Assembly: GCA_048013815.1 (NCBI GenBank)
Contig: CM106586.1
Coordinates: 15,500,001-15,564,000, forward strand
From: Setoptus koraiensis
Lineage: Eukaryota; Arthropoda
DNA: 64,000 nt
Reading direction: 5' to 3'
Part shown: one piece after another, positions 1-13,813 of the stretch
How the letters are laid out: every line of letters begins with the position of its first letter
Numbering within the stretch: the first letter of the stretch is position 1
Notes under the pieces: generated by a model
What the model was told of the DNA's origin: nothing
What the model saw: the letters and a program-made list of their open reading frames with translations, nothing else
The model's database searches: none
Made by a program: the position numbers and the translations under genes

Positions 1-841
1 TTTAATCTGCACAGCGCGAGCAGGACTCGTTGGCGTAAGGCTTTGATTCTGCAGTGGTACGCACTCTCTAAACACTGCATACTGTACTGACAAAAGATAA
101 AAGCTGTGCACCATTCTTGGAATTGGTGCCTGGTGCAGAGTGCAGCTAAAGTATGAATTTATGGTGCACAGTAAAAAATCAAAGCGCAACAAACAAGAAT
201 CATTATCAATAGGCAAAGTTGTTGTCGTGATGATGAGTTTGTCATCACTAAAATTTATTATTGTATCGAATAACATCGTCTCATGCTAACAAATTGTCTT
301 GCAAATATTACTATCATCTGATCACTATTGGTTAGCGTCTATGATTCTCATCATTGTTAGTTATTATGAATCATCCATTAGAACTATAATAAGAAAGAAA
401 GTATCATATTTGTGATCAAATGACTGAAATCAATTCTACTTACACCCTATAATAGTCAATAGGATACCGATCAATCACAGAGATAGCACCAAACACATAT
501 CAACCAACTGGCCAAAAGGTTTTATTCGTATACATCCGTTTATCAACGATTTACTATTATTTATAAATTAAATTGATCCGCTCATTTTCAACGCTTCCAG
601 CAGTAGATGCACCCGCTTGCATCCGTCAAATGAACTCAATTAATATTATTAGACTTGCTACAAAAATACAATAATATAAATCCTCATAACAATTTGCCCA
701 TAAAATATATTACTGTAACCGATATTGTATCAAGCTGAAGAGCATCAGCTCAGCTTCAATAGTATTACATTGGTACCTGAGAACAAAACACACACGACAG
801 AGTGAATAGTCTAGGAACATTCGAGGTTTATTGGTAAAGTC
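1..841. other. AT-rich non-coding flank
   Basis: I see no convincing coding exon, RNA gene or repeat array here. It is AT-rich and full of stop codons in all frames. The last part is presumably the promoter and 5' untranslated region of the small gene starting at 842. Confidence 0.5.
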
Positions 842-1330
842 ATGTCAATGTTAGAAAACATATTTGTAAACGTTTTCGGTCGCTCAAAGTCGTCCAAGAA
901 CTCAAAAAATCGAGCTCAGAACAACCAACAAAATACCAACCAATCTAATGTAGCTGATATGACGGGGCCCTTCTCTGGGCCTAGTATGCCTCAACCTCCG
1001 ACGCTTCCCTATCCACCACCAGCGCCATATCCAGCCTCCTCATTTTATCCCCAGTTACCTTTTAGCCAACACACCGATGATGCCTCAGCTTTAAATGATC
1101 CCGCTAACAACTATCAAAAGGGATTTATGCCCAACAGCCACGTAGCACCTCTAGATTCAGTGCCATTCGAAACTAATCTAACCTTAGGTAGTTCCTCAAA
1201 TCTGACCAGCTTGGACAACTTATTCAAGGATATTAAACGATCTGCAGATGTTGTCGATCAAGTGGATAGCTATCTGAAGTCGAATGAGAGCGAATACGAT
1301 TTCAGAGTCGAAAGAGGCTTCCTTTTATGA
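842..1330 (+). CDS. Small UMA-domain-like protein (possible ESCRT-I adaptor)
   Basis: Single-exon gene, 162 aa. The N-terminal ~45 residues are basic and Asn/Gln-rich, followed by a Pro/Tyr-rich disordered stretch (about 45–75). The C-terminal half carries two signatures recalling the UMA domain of UBAP1, MVB12 and UMAD1: a 'LDSVPFETNLTL' block near residue 104 and a terminal 'YDFRVERGFLL' resembling the family's closing YDF-x-(L/V/I)-E motif. UMA proteins join the ESCRT-I complex at endosomes and help sort ubiquitinated cargo into multivesicular bodies. The length fits UMAD1 (about 137 aa) better than the longer MVB12 proteins, and no MABP domain is visible. It converges on the mitochondrial AspRS gene, with only about 240 bp between the stops. 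The ESCRT role is inferred from the motifs; it could be another proline-rich adaptor. Confidence 0.55.
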   Translation: MSMLENIFVNVFGRSKSSKNSKNRAQNNQQNTNQSNVADMTGPFSGPSMPQPPTLPYPPPAPYPASSFYPQLPFSQHTDDASALNDPANNYQKGFMPNSHVAPLDSVPFETNLTLGSSSNLTSLDNLFKDIKRSADVVDQVDSYLKSNESEYDFRVERGFLL

Positions 1331-1548
1331 GTGAGCTATGCATCTTATCTATTAGTTCACTACTACGTTGAATTGCAACTATCATAACTATCAACTTTAC
1401 TCAATGTACTAGAAGTCATCAAGGGCCTTACTATGAGTTTAACATATTTGCTTCAAGCATGTATCATGACCACCAGAAAGGTAAATCAGGTTGCATCATA
1501 TAACCGTTATAACCGGAATTCTAAATACTGAATTAATCGGTCGGTACA

Positions 1549-1554
1549 AATAAA
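1549..1554 (+). terminator. Poly(A) signal AATAAA for the UMA-like gene
   Basis: AATAAA lies about 220 bp after the stop at 1330 and only 18 bp before the end of the convergent AspRS coding sequence. The cleavage site is therefore likely to fall within the opposing gene. Confidence 0.6.
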
Positions 1555-1571
1555 AAGTGTAAATTAGGACA

Positions 1572-3404
1572 TTATTTATTATGAAAGTTGGTTTCCAAGT
1601 GGTACACTGTTTTGAGCTTTTCATCGATGTCGTCTGGACAATCGGTCATCACATCTCGACCAGTGGAAGACTTTGGGAAAGCGATAACCTCCCTTATTGT
1701 AGATCTTCCAAGTAGCAATGAAACTAATCTATCCATCCCGATTGCTATACCACCGTGAGGAGGACACCCTGAGTGCAGAGCATCAATGAAATAACCAAAT
1801 ACATTTTGTTTCACGTTTAGGATCTTCTCGAAAACGTATTTTTGAATTTCGTGATCATGGATACGTATGGAGCCACCAGCAATCTCCTGTCCATTCAAAA
1901 CAAGATCAAAATGTTGACCAACTACTTGAGTTGGGTCCGACAATAGGAGATGTTTAGTTGACTCACTTGGAGCAGTGAATGGATGATGACTTGATTCTAA
2001 ACTTCCATCATCATTCTTTGTAAATAAAGGGAAGTTTACAATCCACAAGAATCTGCACGGTTCGTGGTAAACTTTTTCGCCCAGCAAGTGAAGCTTTCTC
2101 GCACTATTCACTCTTAGCCTACCTAGCACCGAACAAACGTTTGTTTTTGAACCTCTTGCCGTGAATACAGTAAATTCAGATGGATCTGATCCATCGAGTT
2201 TCCGGCAAATACTATCGGGGTTCTCTTTGGACGATATAGTAGATAGAGTGCAGTTAGAGTTGGTTCTTTCCATAAAAGTCAACGCTTCTTGAATTAATTC
2301 ATCACGAACTGTGTCTTCAATAGCGAAAGGCACGATTAATCTATAGGATACATCATTAGTTGAATCTTTAGAAAAAGTTTCTTGATTTGTTATTTCCTGC
2401 AAATGCCACTCGAACCGGGTGTCTGGTTTATCGGTTCCGTACATGTTGAAGGCTTCTGAAAATGACATCCTATCGAGTTTACCTTCAATAAATGGATCAA
2501 CGTTGGCGAAGCTAGAATTATTCGCTTGCACGAATGGCCAGATATGTTTTAAAAGAGATTCCACAAGACTCATTACACCATCTTGTGAAGTGAAGGACAT
2601 CTCAATATCTAATTGAGTGAATTCAGGTTGACGATCAGGGCGAGTTGACTCGTCTCTATAACAGCGACATATCTGGAAGTATCTATCAGTTTGTCCAATC
2701 ATCAGTAGTTGTTTCAGCTGCTGCGGGGATTGTACCAGGCTGTAAAACTTTCCAGGCGTCCTCGTAGGAACTATGAATTCATTTGCGCCTCCGGGAGTAC
2801 CTTTGAAGAGTGTTGGAGTTTCACATTCAACAAACGCGAAGTCATTAATCAGCTTGTTTCTGAATAGCTGATTCAGTTTGGATCTGAACCTCAAAGTTGA
2901 TTGCATTTCATTTGATCGGAGATCTAGGTAACGATATTTCAATTTGAGGTTCTCATTTGTTGTCTGGTCATCTCTAGATAGTATTGGTAGATCCGTCTTG
3001 GCAGCACTCACTATTTCTATATCATCCGCTATTACTTCGATGTCTCCTGTTGTGCATCGAGCATCTGTTTGACTTGGAGGTCTAGGTTTGACCGTTCCGA
3101 CTATTTTCACAACTGATTCGTTTGTTAGAGTTTTTCTTATTGACTTTGGGATTGTTTTCGGCAGTATAACTTGAGTAGTTCCATAGCAATCCTGCAAAAT
3201 CAAAAATGTATTTTGAAGTCGTTTATATTTGATCCATCCATACAGCATAACTTTTGATCCAACTTGTTGTGAGGTTAGCTGCCCACAATTGTGACTCCGT
3301 AAGGTGAATGCATTCGATGAGAATCCCCTGATATTCGTTAAGATGAAAGGATTCAACTTTGACGTCAAGCTTGAAAATATCGAGGCCATGGTTTTGTTGA
3401 TCAT
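1572..3404 (-). CDS. DARS2: Mitochondrial aspartyl-tRNA synthetase
   Basis: Single-exon gene, 610 aa. It charges mitochondrial tRNA-Asp with aspartate. The first ~40 residues are Ser/Arg/Phe-rich without acidic residues, as expected of a matrix targeting peptide. An OB-fold anticodon-binding domain follows (about 45–150). The class II catalytic core has motif 1 near residue 191 (FVECETPTLFKG), motif 2 at 243–266 (FQICRCYRDES then RQPEFTQLD) and motif 3 at 556 on (GMDRLVSLLLGRSTIREVIAF). The bacterial-type insertion between motifs 2 and 3 and the FPKSSTGRDVMT tail match the bacterial/mitochondrial AspRS type, not the cytosolic one. Two in-frame ATGs lie at codons 1 and 6; either could start the targeting peptide. 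The last two codons and the stop read AATAAATAA on the minus strand, so a poly(A) signal overlaps the stop codon. Assignment is secure. Confidence 0.95.
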   Translation of the reverse strand: MINKTMASIFSSLTSKLNPFILTNIRGFSSNAFTLRSHNCGQLTSQQVGSKVMLYGWIKYKRLQNTFLILQDCYGTTQVILPKTIPKSIRKTLTNESVVKIVGTVKPRPPSQTDARCTTGDIEVIADDIEIVSAAKTDLPILSRDDQTTNENLKLKYRYLDLRSNEMQSTLRFRSKLNQLFRNKLINDFAFVECETPTLFKGTPGGANEFIVPTRTPGKFYSLVQSPQQLKQLLMIGQTDRYFQICRCYRDESTRPDRQPEFTQLDIEMSFTSQDGVMSLVESLLKHIWPFVQANNSSFANVDPFIEGKLDRMSFSEAFNMYGTDKPDTRFEWHLQEITNQETFSKDSTNDVSYRLIVPFAIEDTVRDELIQEALTFMERTNSNCTLSTISSKENPDSICRKLDGSDPSEFTVFTARGSKTNVCSVLGRLRVNSARKLHLLGEKVYHEPCRFLWIVNFPLFTKNDDGSLESSHHPFTAPSESTKHLLLSDPTQVVGQHFDLVLNGQEIAGGSIRIHDHEIQKYVFEKILNVKQNVFGYFIDALHSGCPPHGGIAIGMDRLVSLLLGRSTIREVIAFPKSSTGRDVMTDCPDDIDEKLKTVYHLETNFHNK

Positions 3405-4371
3405 GATTGGGACAGAAAGGTCATGTTTTCTTCCTTTTAGAGTACAACGTAGCGTGATGGATGATTCATGAATCCATAAACAAAAACAAAGACTAGTGTG
3501 AAGATCTAACTTGAACAGCTGATAATGAAACCACCTGGATTGTCACGCTTTTTGGGAGAATTTCACATTGAAAATGAGCCGCAACTGTAGCCCCTGAGGC
3601 CAACTTGCTTGTTATGATTCACGTAGCGAGTTGGAGGAGAGTCCTACCGGAGGTTACCGGCCACGAGAATTCATTTAAATTCAGTTTCCATCGCAAATCA
3701 ACCTAACAACCTTTGTTGAAGTACAGCTGCAAGCTGAGTCCAAAGACTCGATATTATACGACAAAATATTATAAGGCAAAGTATCTGAATCTAATATGTT
3801 CTCAGCAGCTATTCGTATTTGTTTTTAATTGAATCTATGTAGCATCCCCTCTTGAAGATTATTTAGATCTTTTAACAGTAGTGTAAGACAGTTACTCTCA
3901 CTTTTTAGCCAATCTTGTCAGTTCCTCTGAGGCTTTCTCAACTGACACCGGCCTCGTCGGCCTGTAGTCAAAAAGAGAGATTGCACAACAGACCCTGTAG
4001 GCAAAGAGAGACTCGCGGATACAAAGTTGGACAAATTTTGCTCAAAATATTGTAAATTTATTAAATCAGTGTTCATGTTTATCGTCTAATAGAAATTTTG
4101 ATCGTTATACTGTAGCAGTCTAAGTCTGGGGAAGGGATCTGATGAAATTTACAACAAATCTATGCTATTCAGGGGGTACAACAGGTATGAATATATTTAT
4201 AGCTATAGGTTTAATAGAAATTATTTATATTAAAGTTACGCTTCAGGTAACGTATTAGTAGCAACAATTCTTTACATAATTGATTTAGAAGGGAGGGCCT
4301 AGTTATATTATTAATTATACTGTTTTCCTAGACTCAATGTTGGTAGATTTACTAGTGCAGTCATGATAAAA
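3405..4371. other. Intergenic region, AspRS promoter and FBXW7 3' UTR
   Basis: No coding region seen. The part just above 3404 should hold the AspRS promoter and 5' UTR. The part below 4372 is the FBXW7 3' UTR; a minus-strand AATAAA lies at 4062–4057, giving a 3' UTR of roughly 330 bp. Confidence 0.5.
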
Positions 4372-6474
4372 TTATCTATCGTAGAGGTCGTCATCAAAGT
4401 CCAAAACAAGAAGATGGGTATCTTCTGTATCTGCAGTCCGAGAACCAACAGCGCACACCAATTTAGTATTAGAGGCTCTGATTCTCCAAACGACTCCGCC
4501 TTTGCCTGCCGTTGGTAAGACGATCAGGTTCCTTATAAATTCTCCAGATTTTATGTCCCACAACTTAACAGTTCCATCATCACTTGATGTTACAACGAAG
4601 CGCGAGTTGAAATAGACAGATGTGATGGCACTGACATGCTTGTCTGTGCCTTCAAGTGTTCTCAAACATTTTCCAGTAGAAATGTCCCATATCTTGCAAT
4701 ATGAATCAGCATTAGCAGAAACCAATATGTTTGATTTGAGCTGCATCTTACTGGTCAGGCTTGTGTGTCCGGTTAGTTTGTGCTTAAGCATCCCTGTTTT
4801 AGCCGACCAGATACATATAGAAGTATCAAGAGATCCACTGGCAATAACAGTTCCATCAAATTGCAAGGAATAGATGCGGTTCTCATGGGCCTCGAGAGAG
4901 TGTATACATAATCCAGTTTTCGCGTTCCATACCTTCACTAGGTTATCATAGGCGCCACTAACTATCATGTCGTCTTTATATTCGACACAACGAACCGCAG
5001 CACCGTGGCCAGTGAATATATGTTTGCATTCGTAAGATTTAATGTTCCATAATCTCAAGGTTGCATCACGAGATCCAGAGACTACAAGGTTACCATTTAG
5101 TGCTAAACAACGGACAGTAGATGTGTGACCAAAGAAAGTATATTTAGATTCACCGGTGAGAGCGTCCCATACACGGATGGTCCTATCGGTTGATCCACTT
5201 ATAATGGTATTATCGGGGGATAATTGGGAAGACCAAACTCCACCTGCATGACCCTTCAGGGTTCTTGAACATTTTCCATTACTGGCGGACCAGACCTTCA
5301 AAGTGAAATCATCACTACCGCTGACTATCAAGTCAGAGAGTGGATTATATTGTAGGCAGGTTATTACATGCTCTTCATGGCAGCGAAGCCGCATTATATG
5401 ACTTTGTCGCGTTGAATTTGTAGGGGCCGGACCCTTTTTAGATTCCGAAGATGATGAAGGAGATTGGGGGTCAGCGTTACGCGCATCCACCGCCAAGGAA
5501 GATGGAGATGGCGATGCATCCGATGATGATTTGTTTTGACCGGGCGCTCCTGATGAGGAGGACGATGTAGGTGGTGGAGATAACCGTCCATCGTTAGTTT
5601 GATTCATGTCAAAATTTCGATTTCGCCAGTTTCGAACAATGGACATCTGCCTCAGGTACGCCGCTTTATGTTCAGACCTCTGGAAGTTACTTTCGCTTGT
5701 GATATTGTAACGTTTGTTATTGAGGGTCCGATGGATGCGTTTCTTAAATAAATCATTGAATGTTTCCTCATGATTTAGTAAACCATCTTCTCGACATTTT
5801 TCTCTCCATATTCTATTATCTTCGCATACAATCCTATAATATCGACATGTTTGAGCGGCTAGGCATAAGTCTCTAGGTTGTAGAAAACTCATAATATACA
5901 GTGCTATTTCATAAGGTACATTACGAACAATATCGAATCTCAACCTCTTATCTAAAGAATCTCTTAATTGTCTCAATCCTTCAAAATCTAACATTTGGCT
6001 TGATATTAATAAATCTAATGCCGCTGAGCGTGTGTCTGGATCCCAACTAGAGAATTTATCTGACCATTCCCTGAGAGCAGTACTTTCTTTTTCTGTATCT
6101 TTTTTCACATCGGACACATCAGAGACATCAGAATCATTCAGATCAGTGGAAGTAGATGGTGAGATCTGATTGACGGACCGGCCATCGTCGCGACGTAATT
6201 TCTTTCTAGGTGGACAACGAGATTTTGCGTGACGAACAATAGTAACAGTTGAGCCATTTGATATTATTTGATCCCTAAGATATTCCTTGCCTGTATTCTT
6301 ATCTAGCAATCTGAAATCGGTGGTAAAATCTAAATATTTTATATCGTAACGTTGCATAATACTATGCATTAATGAATCACAGCGTATATTTGCTGTTGAA
6401 AATGTAATAACATCAGGTTCTGATAGGTCAACATCTGGCAGCACTCCGACGTCTATTATGCATCGGATAGACAT
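4372..6474 (-). CDS. FBXW7: FBXW7/archipelago F-box WD40 protein with N-terminal DWNN-like domain
   Basis: Single-exon gene, 700 aa. It is the substrate receptor of an SCF ubiquitin ligase that recognises phosphodegrons (cyclin E, Myc and Notch in other animals). The D-domain dimerisation helices lie at about 132–178, the F-box that binds Skp1 at about 184–230 ([20 protein letters not shown]), and the WD40 propeller at about 365–695. The phosphodegron-binding arginines are present as R455, R469 and R495, with the same 14- and 26-residue spacing as human R465, R479 and R505. Odd features: residues 1–85 resemble the ubiquitin-like DWNN domain of RBBP6 (ITF near 23, IM near 40, TGKEY at 61–65, then the strand STVTIVRHA), which I do not know from other FBXW7 proteins. 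A Ser/Pro-rich insert of about 70 residues (290–360) separates the F-box from the propeller. A basic patch at 90–96 could be a nuclear localisation signal. Confidence 0.93.
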   Translation of the reverse strand: MSIRCIIDVGVLPDVDLSEPDVITFSTANIRCDSLMHSIMQRYDIKYLDFTTDFRLLDKNTGKEYLRDQIISNGSTVTIVRHAKSRCPPRKKLRRDDGRSVNQISPSTSTDLNDSDVSDVSDVKKDTEKESTALREWSDKFSSWDPDTRSAALDLLISSQMLDFEGLRQLRDSLDKRLRFDIVRNVPYEIALYIMSFLQPRDLCLAAQTCRYYRIVCEDNRIWREKCREDGLLNHEETFNDLFKKRIHRTLNNKRYNITSESNFQRSEHKAAYLRQMSIVRNWRNRNFDMNQTNDGRLSPPPTSSSSSGAPGQNKSSSDASPSPSSLAVDARNADPQSPSSSSESKKGPAPTNSTRQSHIMRLRCHEEHVITCLQYNPLSDLIVSGSDDFTLKVWSASNGKCSRTLKGHAGGVWSSQLSPDNTIISGSTDRTIRVWDALTGESKYTFFGHTSTVRCLALNGNLVVSGSRDATLRLWNIKSYECKHIFTGHGAAVRCVEYKDDMIVSGAYDNLVKVWNAKTGLCIHSLEAHENRIYSLQFDGTVIASGSLDTSICIWSAKTGMLKHKLTGHTSLTSKMQLKSNILVSANADSYCKIWDISTGKCLRTLEGTDKHVSAITSVYFNSRFVVTSSDDGTVKLWDIKSGEFIRNLIVLPTAGKGGVVWRIRASNTKLVCAVGSRTADTEDTHLLVLDFDDDLYDR

Positions 6475-7541
6475 TTTTCTAATAAGCTGGATTCAATGTC
6501 CAGAAATTCCCCTGGTAGGCATTCAGCGTCAACACATACAATTTCTTATTGATAATTGATAGACAGATCCTAAATCATCTATGCTGCTCCTTGTGTAAGC
6601 TTAGGTTTTAATAGTAATTACAATGATAGTAATAATAATAATGGTAATAATATAATTATAATAATAATTTGCAGAGATAATTCGCAGTAAATATTTTTAA
6701 TTTTGCACTACACGGAAAAAAAATAGCAAACAACCGAGTATTCATTCGTTTGTATTGGCATCTGAATGGTCAAACCGTCATTCGTGGTTCAACTCTATCA
6801 AGAGCGACAGCACAAAAGGTTCATTTTCTCAAACTCGAACACACCCACCAATGCATTGAATATGCTGCTTGTTGTGAAGAGCGACATCTGGTGAACATTG
6901 AATTGAGTTGCCGCAATTTTACTAATGCAGCGGGTACTGAGCCCCAGTTTGACTGAACCACCTCACTTTCTCTATGCTTACCAATCTTACACGCCGAGCC
7001 TATAGATTAATGGCTGGCATATGTCTAGGTAATTGCTATTATTAGTAACATTAGAAGCATTTTCGATATATCTCACAATCCTAGTTATTAAATAAAAACG
7101 TTGATATATTTTGATAGATCCCAGATGTCCGTTCATCATGCGCTCTTGCATTAGTTGTAACACAGAAATTACAGCACCAATGTTCCTGTTTTGTTAGAGA
7201 GATGAGCGTGCATCAGTAGTACAAGCTCGCTCAATAGTAGAATTAGTTGCCATTTGCGACATTGATACGTTTTCACAATTTTAGATAAGACAATACGACA
7301 TGACGATGATTCTCTGAACTTGACAATTTCAGCCCACCACCTAATTGGGGAACCATAGTTTTATTTATTATAACAAGACATTAGTACCTACAAGAACCAC
7401 AATGGGTTTTCCATTGAAACGAATTCAATATCTTCGATAGAAGTCAATAGGTAACCCCGCTCAATCAGTTACATTAGTCATTTTTGTTCATTAAAGTCAA
7501 ATACAATTTGGAGGCCTCGCCAAGTATATGACCCAGCCAAC
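6475..7541. other. Divergent intergenic region between FBXW7 and the phosphatase
   Basis: No convincing gene. It holds an imperfect (TAA/ATAATA)n tract at about 6612–6668. A short open frame at 6750–6956 shows no recognisable motif. The two flanking genes are transcribed away from it, so both promoters should lie here. Confidence 0.45.
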
Positions 7542-9932
7542 ATGGAGCAACAACTATCTGATGATGAGTTAGAGGTAAGTAGATTCACATCTAGTAACAG
7601 AACATAAAATATTACATAATGGAATTCACTCATCATGAAGTATGTCATTTCATAATAACAACTCGTCTTTTTCTCCAGAGCTTAAAAATGTTCATGCATG
7701 TAGTCAATAATGAGATTCGTGGAACCAATAGTGGCAACATAATGTCACAAAGGAACGCACTCAAATTTCTCGTGGCAAGGAAGTTCAACATTCAAAGGTT
7801 AGACTATGCCCAGCAATATAGATATCTATATTTATACATAACCCTAATAACTAACTTTGTATAAATTGTCTGTCTTGTTACGAGAAGAGCACTTCAACTG
7901 TACCAGCTCCATGAAATAACAAGGTTGAAAGAAGGGCTAGTATCTCTAGATCCTTCTAGAGAACCATTAAAAGCGGAGTTATATTCCTCAAAGTTCACTG
8001 TACTATCAACCAGAGATCATCAAGGATCCGCAATTGCCATATTTACAGCTAAACTTCATGCCACACCAGGAAATAAGAACCGTAATACCGCCCTTAGAGA
8101 CAATAATCATAAGACTACCCTTCAAGGTATTGTTTATCAATTAGATATAGCGCTGGAAACCATCGAAACCCAAAGATCCGGAATTGTTTTTATCTACAAT
8201 ATGAGTGGATCGGAATATTCGAATTTCGATTATGACCTCTGTCAGAAAATACTCAACTTACTCAAAGGTGCCTATCCGGCTAAGTTGAAAAAAGTACTCA
8301 TAGTTTCTCCACCGTTATGGTTTAGAGCTCCGTTCCATCTGTTACGCCTGATAGTTCGTGAAAAGCTGCGTGACAGAGTTTGGATGCTAAGTACAAGTCA
8401 ACTAGTCAATCATATACCATCTGAGGCACTTCCTCTCGAATTAGGCGGCACTTTGATACATAACCACCAAGAATGGATAGAAGAATGCAAAAGAATATCC
8501 TCGGATAGATTCGAAGACCTTTGTCACATCGCATCAGCTGAAAATTTGTCCAAGATATCATTTAAACAAAATAATGGAATTTCATCTAATCAATCGATCG
8601 GGCATTCTTCCTCCGACTTTCCATTATCGGAAGAAGTGAAAGAGAGCATTATATCTTGCACCAATTCAAACTCTTTAAATCTAACGCAAGAATGTAATCG
8701 TTTGAATATAAACACCATCGAAAGAATGCCATCGTGTAAAGTACTTTCCGAAAGGACAGAGCCTTACGACTATGATGCTAATGGTATGTCGCTTGAGCAA
8801 TTTATCCACCATATAAAGGCCAAAGGAAAGAAGGGTCTACTAGATGAATACATTCATATCAAACAAAATGATGCTATTGGGTCGTTCGAGGTTGCGCGAA
8901 ACAAGTTCAACATTCATAAGAATCGATATTGTGATGTACTTTGTTATGATCATTCCAGGGTCAAGTTGGAACCTTACGACACTAATCCACGTGATGAAAA
9001 GTCTAGCGAATCAAATGACTATATCAACGCTAATTATGTTGATGGATACCGGCAACCTAAAGCTTTCATTTCAACACAAGGACCTCTAGAGAAGACATTT
9101 TCCGATTTTTGGGCAATGATATGGCAAACAAATAGTCGAGTCATAGTTATGGTCACGCGTGCAATTGAACGAGATAGGCTCAAATGCGATCAGTTAGTAT
9201 AACCTTTCTTACATTGATCATTCTTATTTCGATATACCTTTCGACCTCAGTATTTTAATAGTTTATATTCCCGTATCCTGTCTGATGTAACCGATATAGG
9301 TACTGGCCGTTACCTAATAAGAAAGTGATCGTGTGTGGCATTTTTACGATCTCTCTTCTGAGACAAGACAGCTACGACGATTATAATATTTCGCAATTAA
9401 GTGTAACTAACACAGACATAAACCAAAGTCGCGATATATGGCACTTTCAGTACACGTCATGGCCTGATTATGGTGCCCCTTTATCTGCGTGTGCTCTGCT
9501 TGATTTTCGCGATCAAGTCAATAGGAAACAATCGGAAGCGTTGACAGCATGTCTGCCCAATTATCCTCCAATAGTTGTACACTGCAGGTAATAGGGATTT
9601 CCACATAATTGAATCCTGAATCAAGTTTTCTCACTAGGTTGCTAACTTTTGACTATCTGTTTATTGCCCTATCTATCATTCAAATCAGCGCTGGAATTGG
9701 AAGATCACCCACCTATATAACACTGGACATTTGTATACAACGATTAGAAACTACTGGACTTATCGAAGTTAAAGATGTCGTCGAGAAACTGCGCGAGCAG
9801 CGTTGCATGAGTATTCAGATGCCTGATCAATATGTATTTTGTCATACTTCTCTTCTCGAATATGCGCTCAGTCGAGGTCTACTTCAGGACATTGATCTAC
9901 CTGGTTTTGATGATGAAGATGACAACTATTAA
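7542..9932 (+). CDS. PTPN9: Protein tyrosine phosphatase with CRAL-TRIO (Sec14) domain, PTPN9/MEG2 type
   Basis: Five coding exons joined with GT–AG introns: 7542–7574, 7679–7797, 7888–9192, 9300–9587 and 9689–9932, giving 662 aa. The N-terminal CRAL-TRIO domain (about 15–230) starts with a helical CRAL-N part ([20 protein letters not shown]) and should bind phosphoinositides or other lipids on vesicle membranes. A low-conservation Ser/Asn-rich linker follows. The PTP domain (about 300–640) has [12 protein letters not shown], the WPD loop (TSWPDYGAP) and the signature HCSAGIGRS, which is split across the last intron; the catalytic Cys is about residue 581 and the Arg about 587. It is slightly longer than human PTPN9 (593 aa), mainly in the linker. 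It dephosphorylates tyrosines, and in other animals acts on secretory vesicles. An inverted copy of part of exon 3 lies directly after the stop codon. Confidence 0.92.
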
Positions 9933-9959
9933 ATTATGATATTAAAATTTTTCATATCT

Positions 9960-10215
9960 CTCATGTTAAAAACAATTCCGGATCTTTGGTTTTCAATGCT
10001 ATGCCTAACTCTTCTTCAATGCTGCAATATGTCTAATCGATAAACAACACCTTGAAGGGTAGTCTTATGATTATTGTCTCTAAAGGCGGTATCACGGTTC
10101 TTATTTCCATGAAGTTTAGCTGTAAACATGTCAATTCGGATTTTTGATGATCTCTCGTTGAACTCTGATGAATTTAACTCCGCTATCAGCGGCTCTCTAT
10201 GGTCCCGCAGATAAC
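9960..10215 (-). pseudogene. Inverted partial copy of the PTPN9 CRAL-TRIO exon
   Basis: Read on the minus strand, this segment repeats PTPN9 exon 3 from about 7960 to 8200. Encoded fragments include [26 protein letters not shown] and VVYRLDI, against [20 protein letters not shown] and IVYQLDI in the parent. One stretch of 35 bases is identical; overall DNA identity looks like roughly 80–85%, with small insertions and deletions. It has no PTP domain, no splice-site context and no start matched to the parent, so it is a gene fragment. It begins within 30 bp of the PTPN9 stop, inside that gene's likely 3' UTR and antisense to it, so the PTPN9 transcript may carry a sequence complementary to its own exon 3. 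Confidence 0.85.
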
Positions 10216-10451
10216 CATCGCTCATAGTCGCTGCTACTCGCTGGCGCAAAGAAAGCAGAGCAGCGCCGCCCTGACGGGTATTTTTATAATACTGTGTGTG
10301 TCGAAGGCACTTTTAGAATCTTTCAACTGGGCAACAATGATAGCCCACGCGCCATAATTGTTTTTGTTTACAGCGAGATAGACCATCATTCTCCCTGACA
10401 ATTTCCATTTTAAATTCAAAAAAAAAACATCTCTCATCTGACAGTTTTCAT
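10216..10451. other. Short spacer upstream of TIPIN
   Basis: No gene recognised. Short minus-strand open frames here match nothing I know. The segment just before 10452 should be the TIPIN promoter and 5' UTR; it includes a run of nine A's near 10421. Confidence 0.4.
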
Positions 10452-10460
10452 TTGATCATC

Positions 10461-10886
10461 ATGGACTCTGACAGACTGGATGACTTCATTGAGGAAGATG
10501 AGGCCGATTTATATAACATGATGGACGAGGCCGAAGAGGAGGAGGAGAACAACAAAGAAGATGAGAACAAGAAAACAAAGAAAATCGATGGAGTGCCAAA
10601 GGGGCCCAGAATAGTTACTAATCCTCGACCAAAACTAGATGCCGATAGATTGCTGGATGAACAACGAGGCCTCCCTGAGCTTCTCAAGATGTTGAGTAGT
10701 TTCACATTCCATCCTGGTCAAGAAGTTGAGGAACTGCGCAAGATGCTCAACGTCTATGAACTGTGGGCTCACAGACTTTTTCCCAAATTTACCTTCGGTG
10801 ATTTTTTAGAGAAATGCGAGGCTCTCGGCAAGAAGAGAGCTATCAAAACTCATCTCAGGAAAGTTCGGTCCGGACAAATCAGTTAA
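10461..10886 (+). CDS. TIPIN: TIMELESS-interacting protein (Swi3/Csm3 domain)
   Basis: Single-exon gene, 141 aa from the preferred ATG at 10461 (MDSDRLDDFIEEDE). An in-frame ATG three codons earlier at 10452 is also possible. An acidic N-terminus (about 1–40) is followed by the Swi3 domain at about 50–135, with the family hallmark PRPKLDADRLLDEQRGLPEL and then the helical WAHRLFPKFTFGDFLEKCE block. TIPIN pairs with TIMELESS in the fork protection complex, stabilising stalled replication forks and supporting Chk1 activation in the nucleus. It is shorter than human TIPIN (about 300 aa): it ends soon after the Swi3 domain and lacks the C-terminal RPA-binding region, so RPA contact may be lost or carried elsewhere. 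It converges on cathepsin L; an ATTAAA near 10933 is a plausible poly(A) signal. Confidence 0.88.
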   Translation: MDSDRLDDFIEEDEADLYNMMDEAEEEEENNKEDENKKTKKIDGVPKGPRIVTNPRPKLDADRLLDEQRGLPELLKMLSSFTFHPGQEVEELRKMLNVYELWAHRLFPKFTFGDFLEKCEALGKKRAIKTHLRKVRSGQIS

Positions 10887-10976
10887 TACGTTTGAATACG
10901 ATTGAAGTATCACTGTTTTTATTATTTTTATCATTAAACTGAGTTGAGTTGCCGATTTAGCAGCTCACTTTTTCAT

Positions 10977-13813
<2,837 letters not shown>

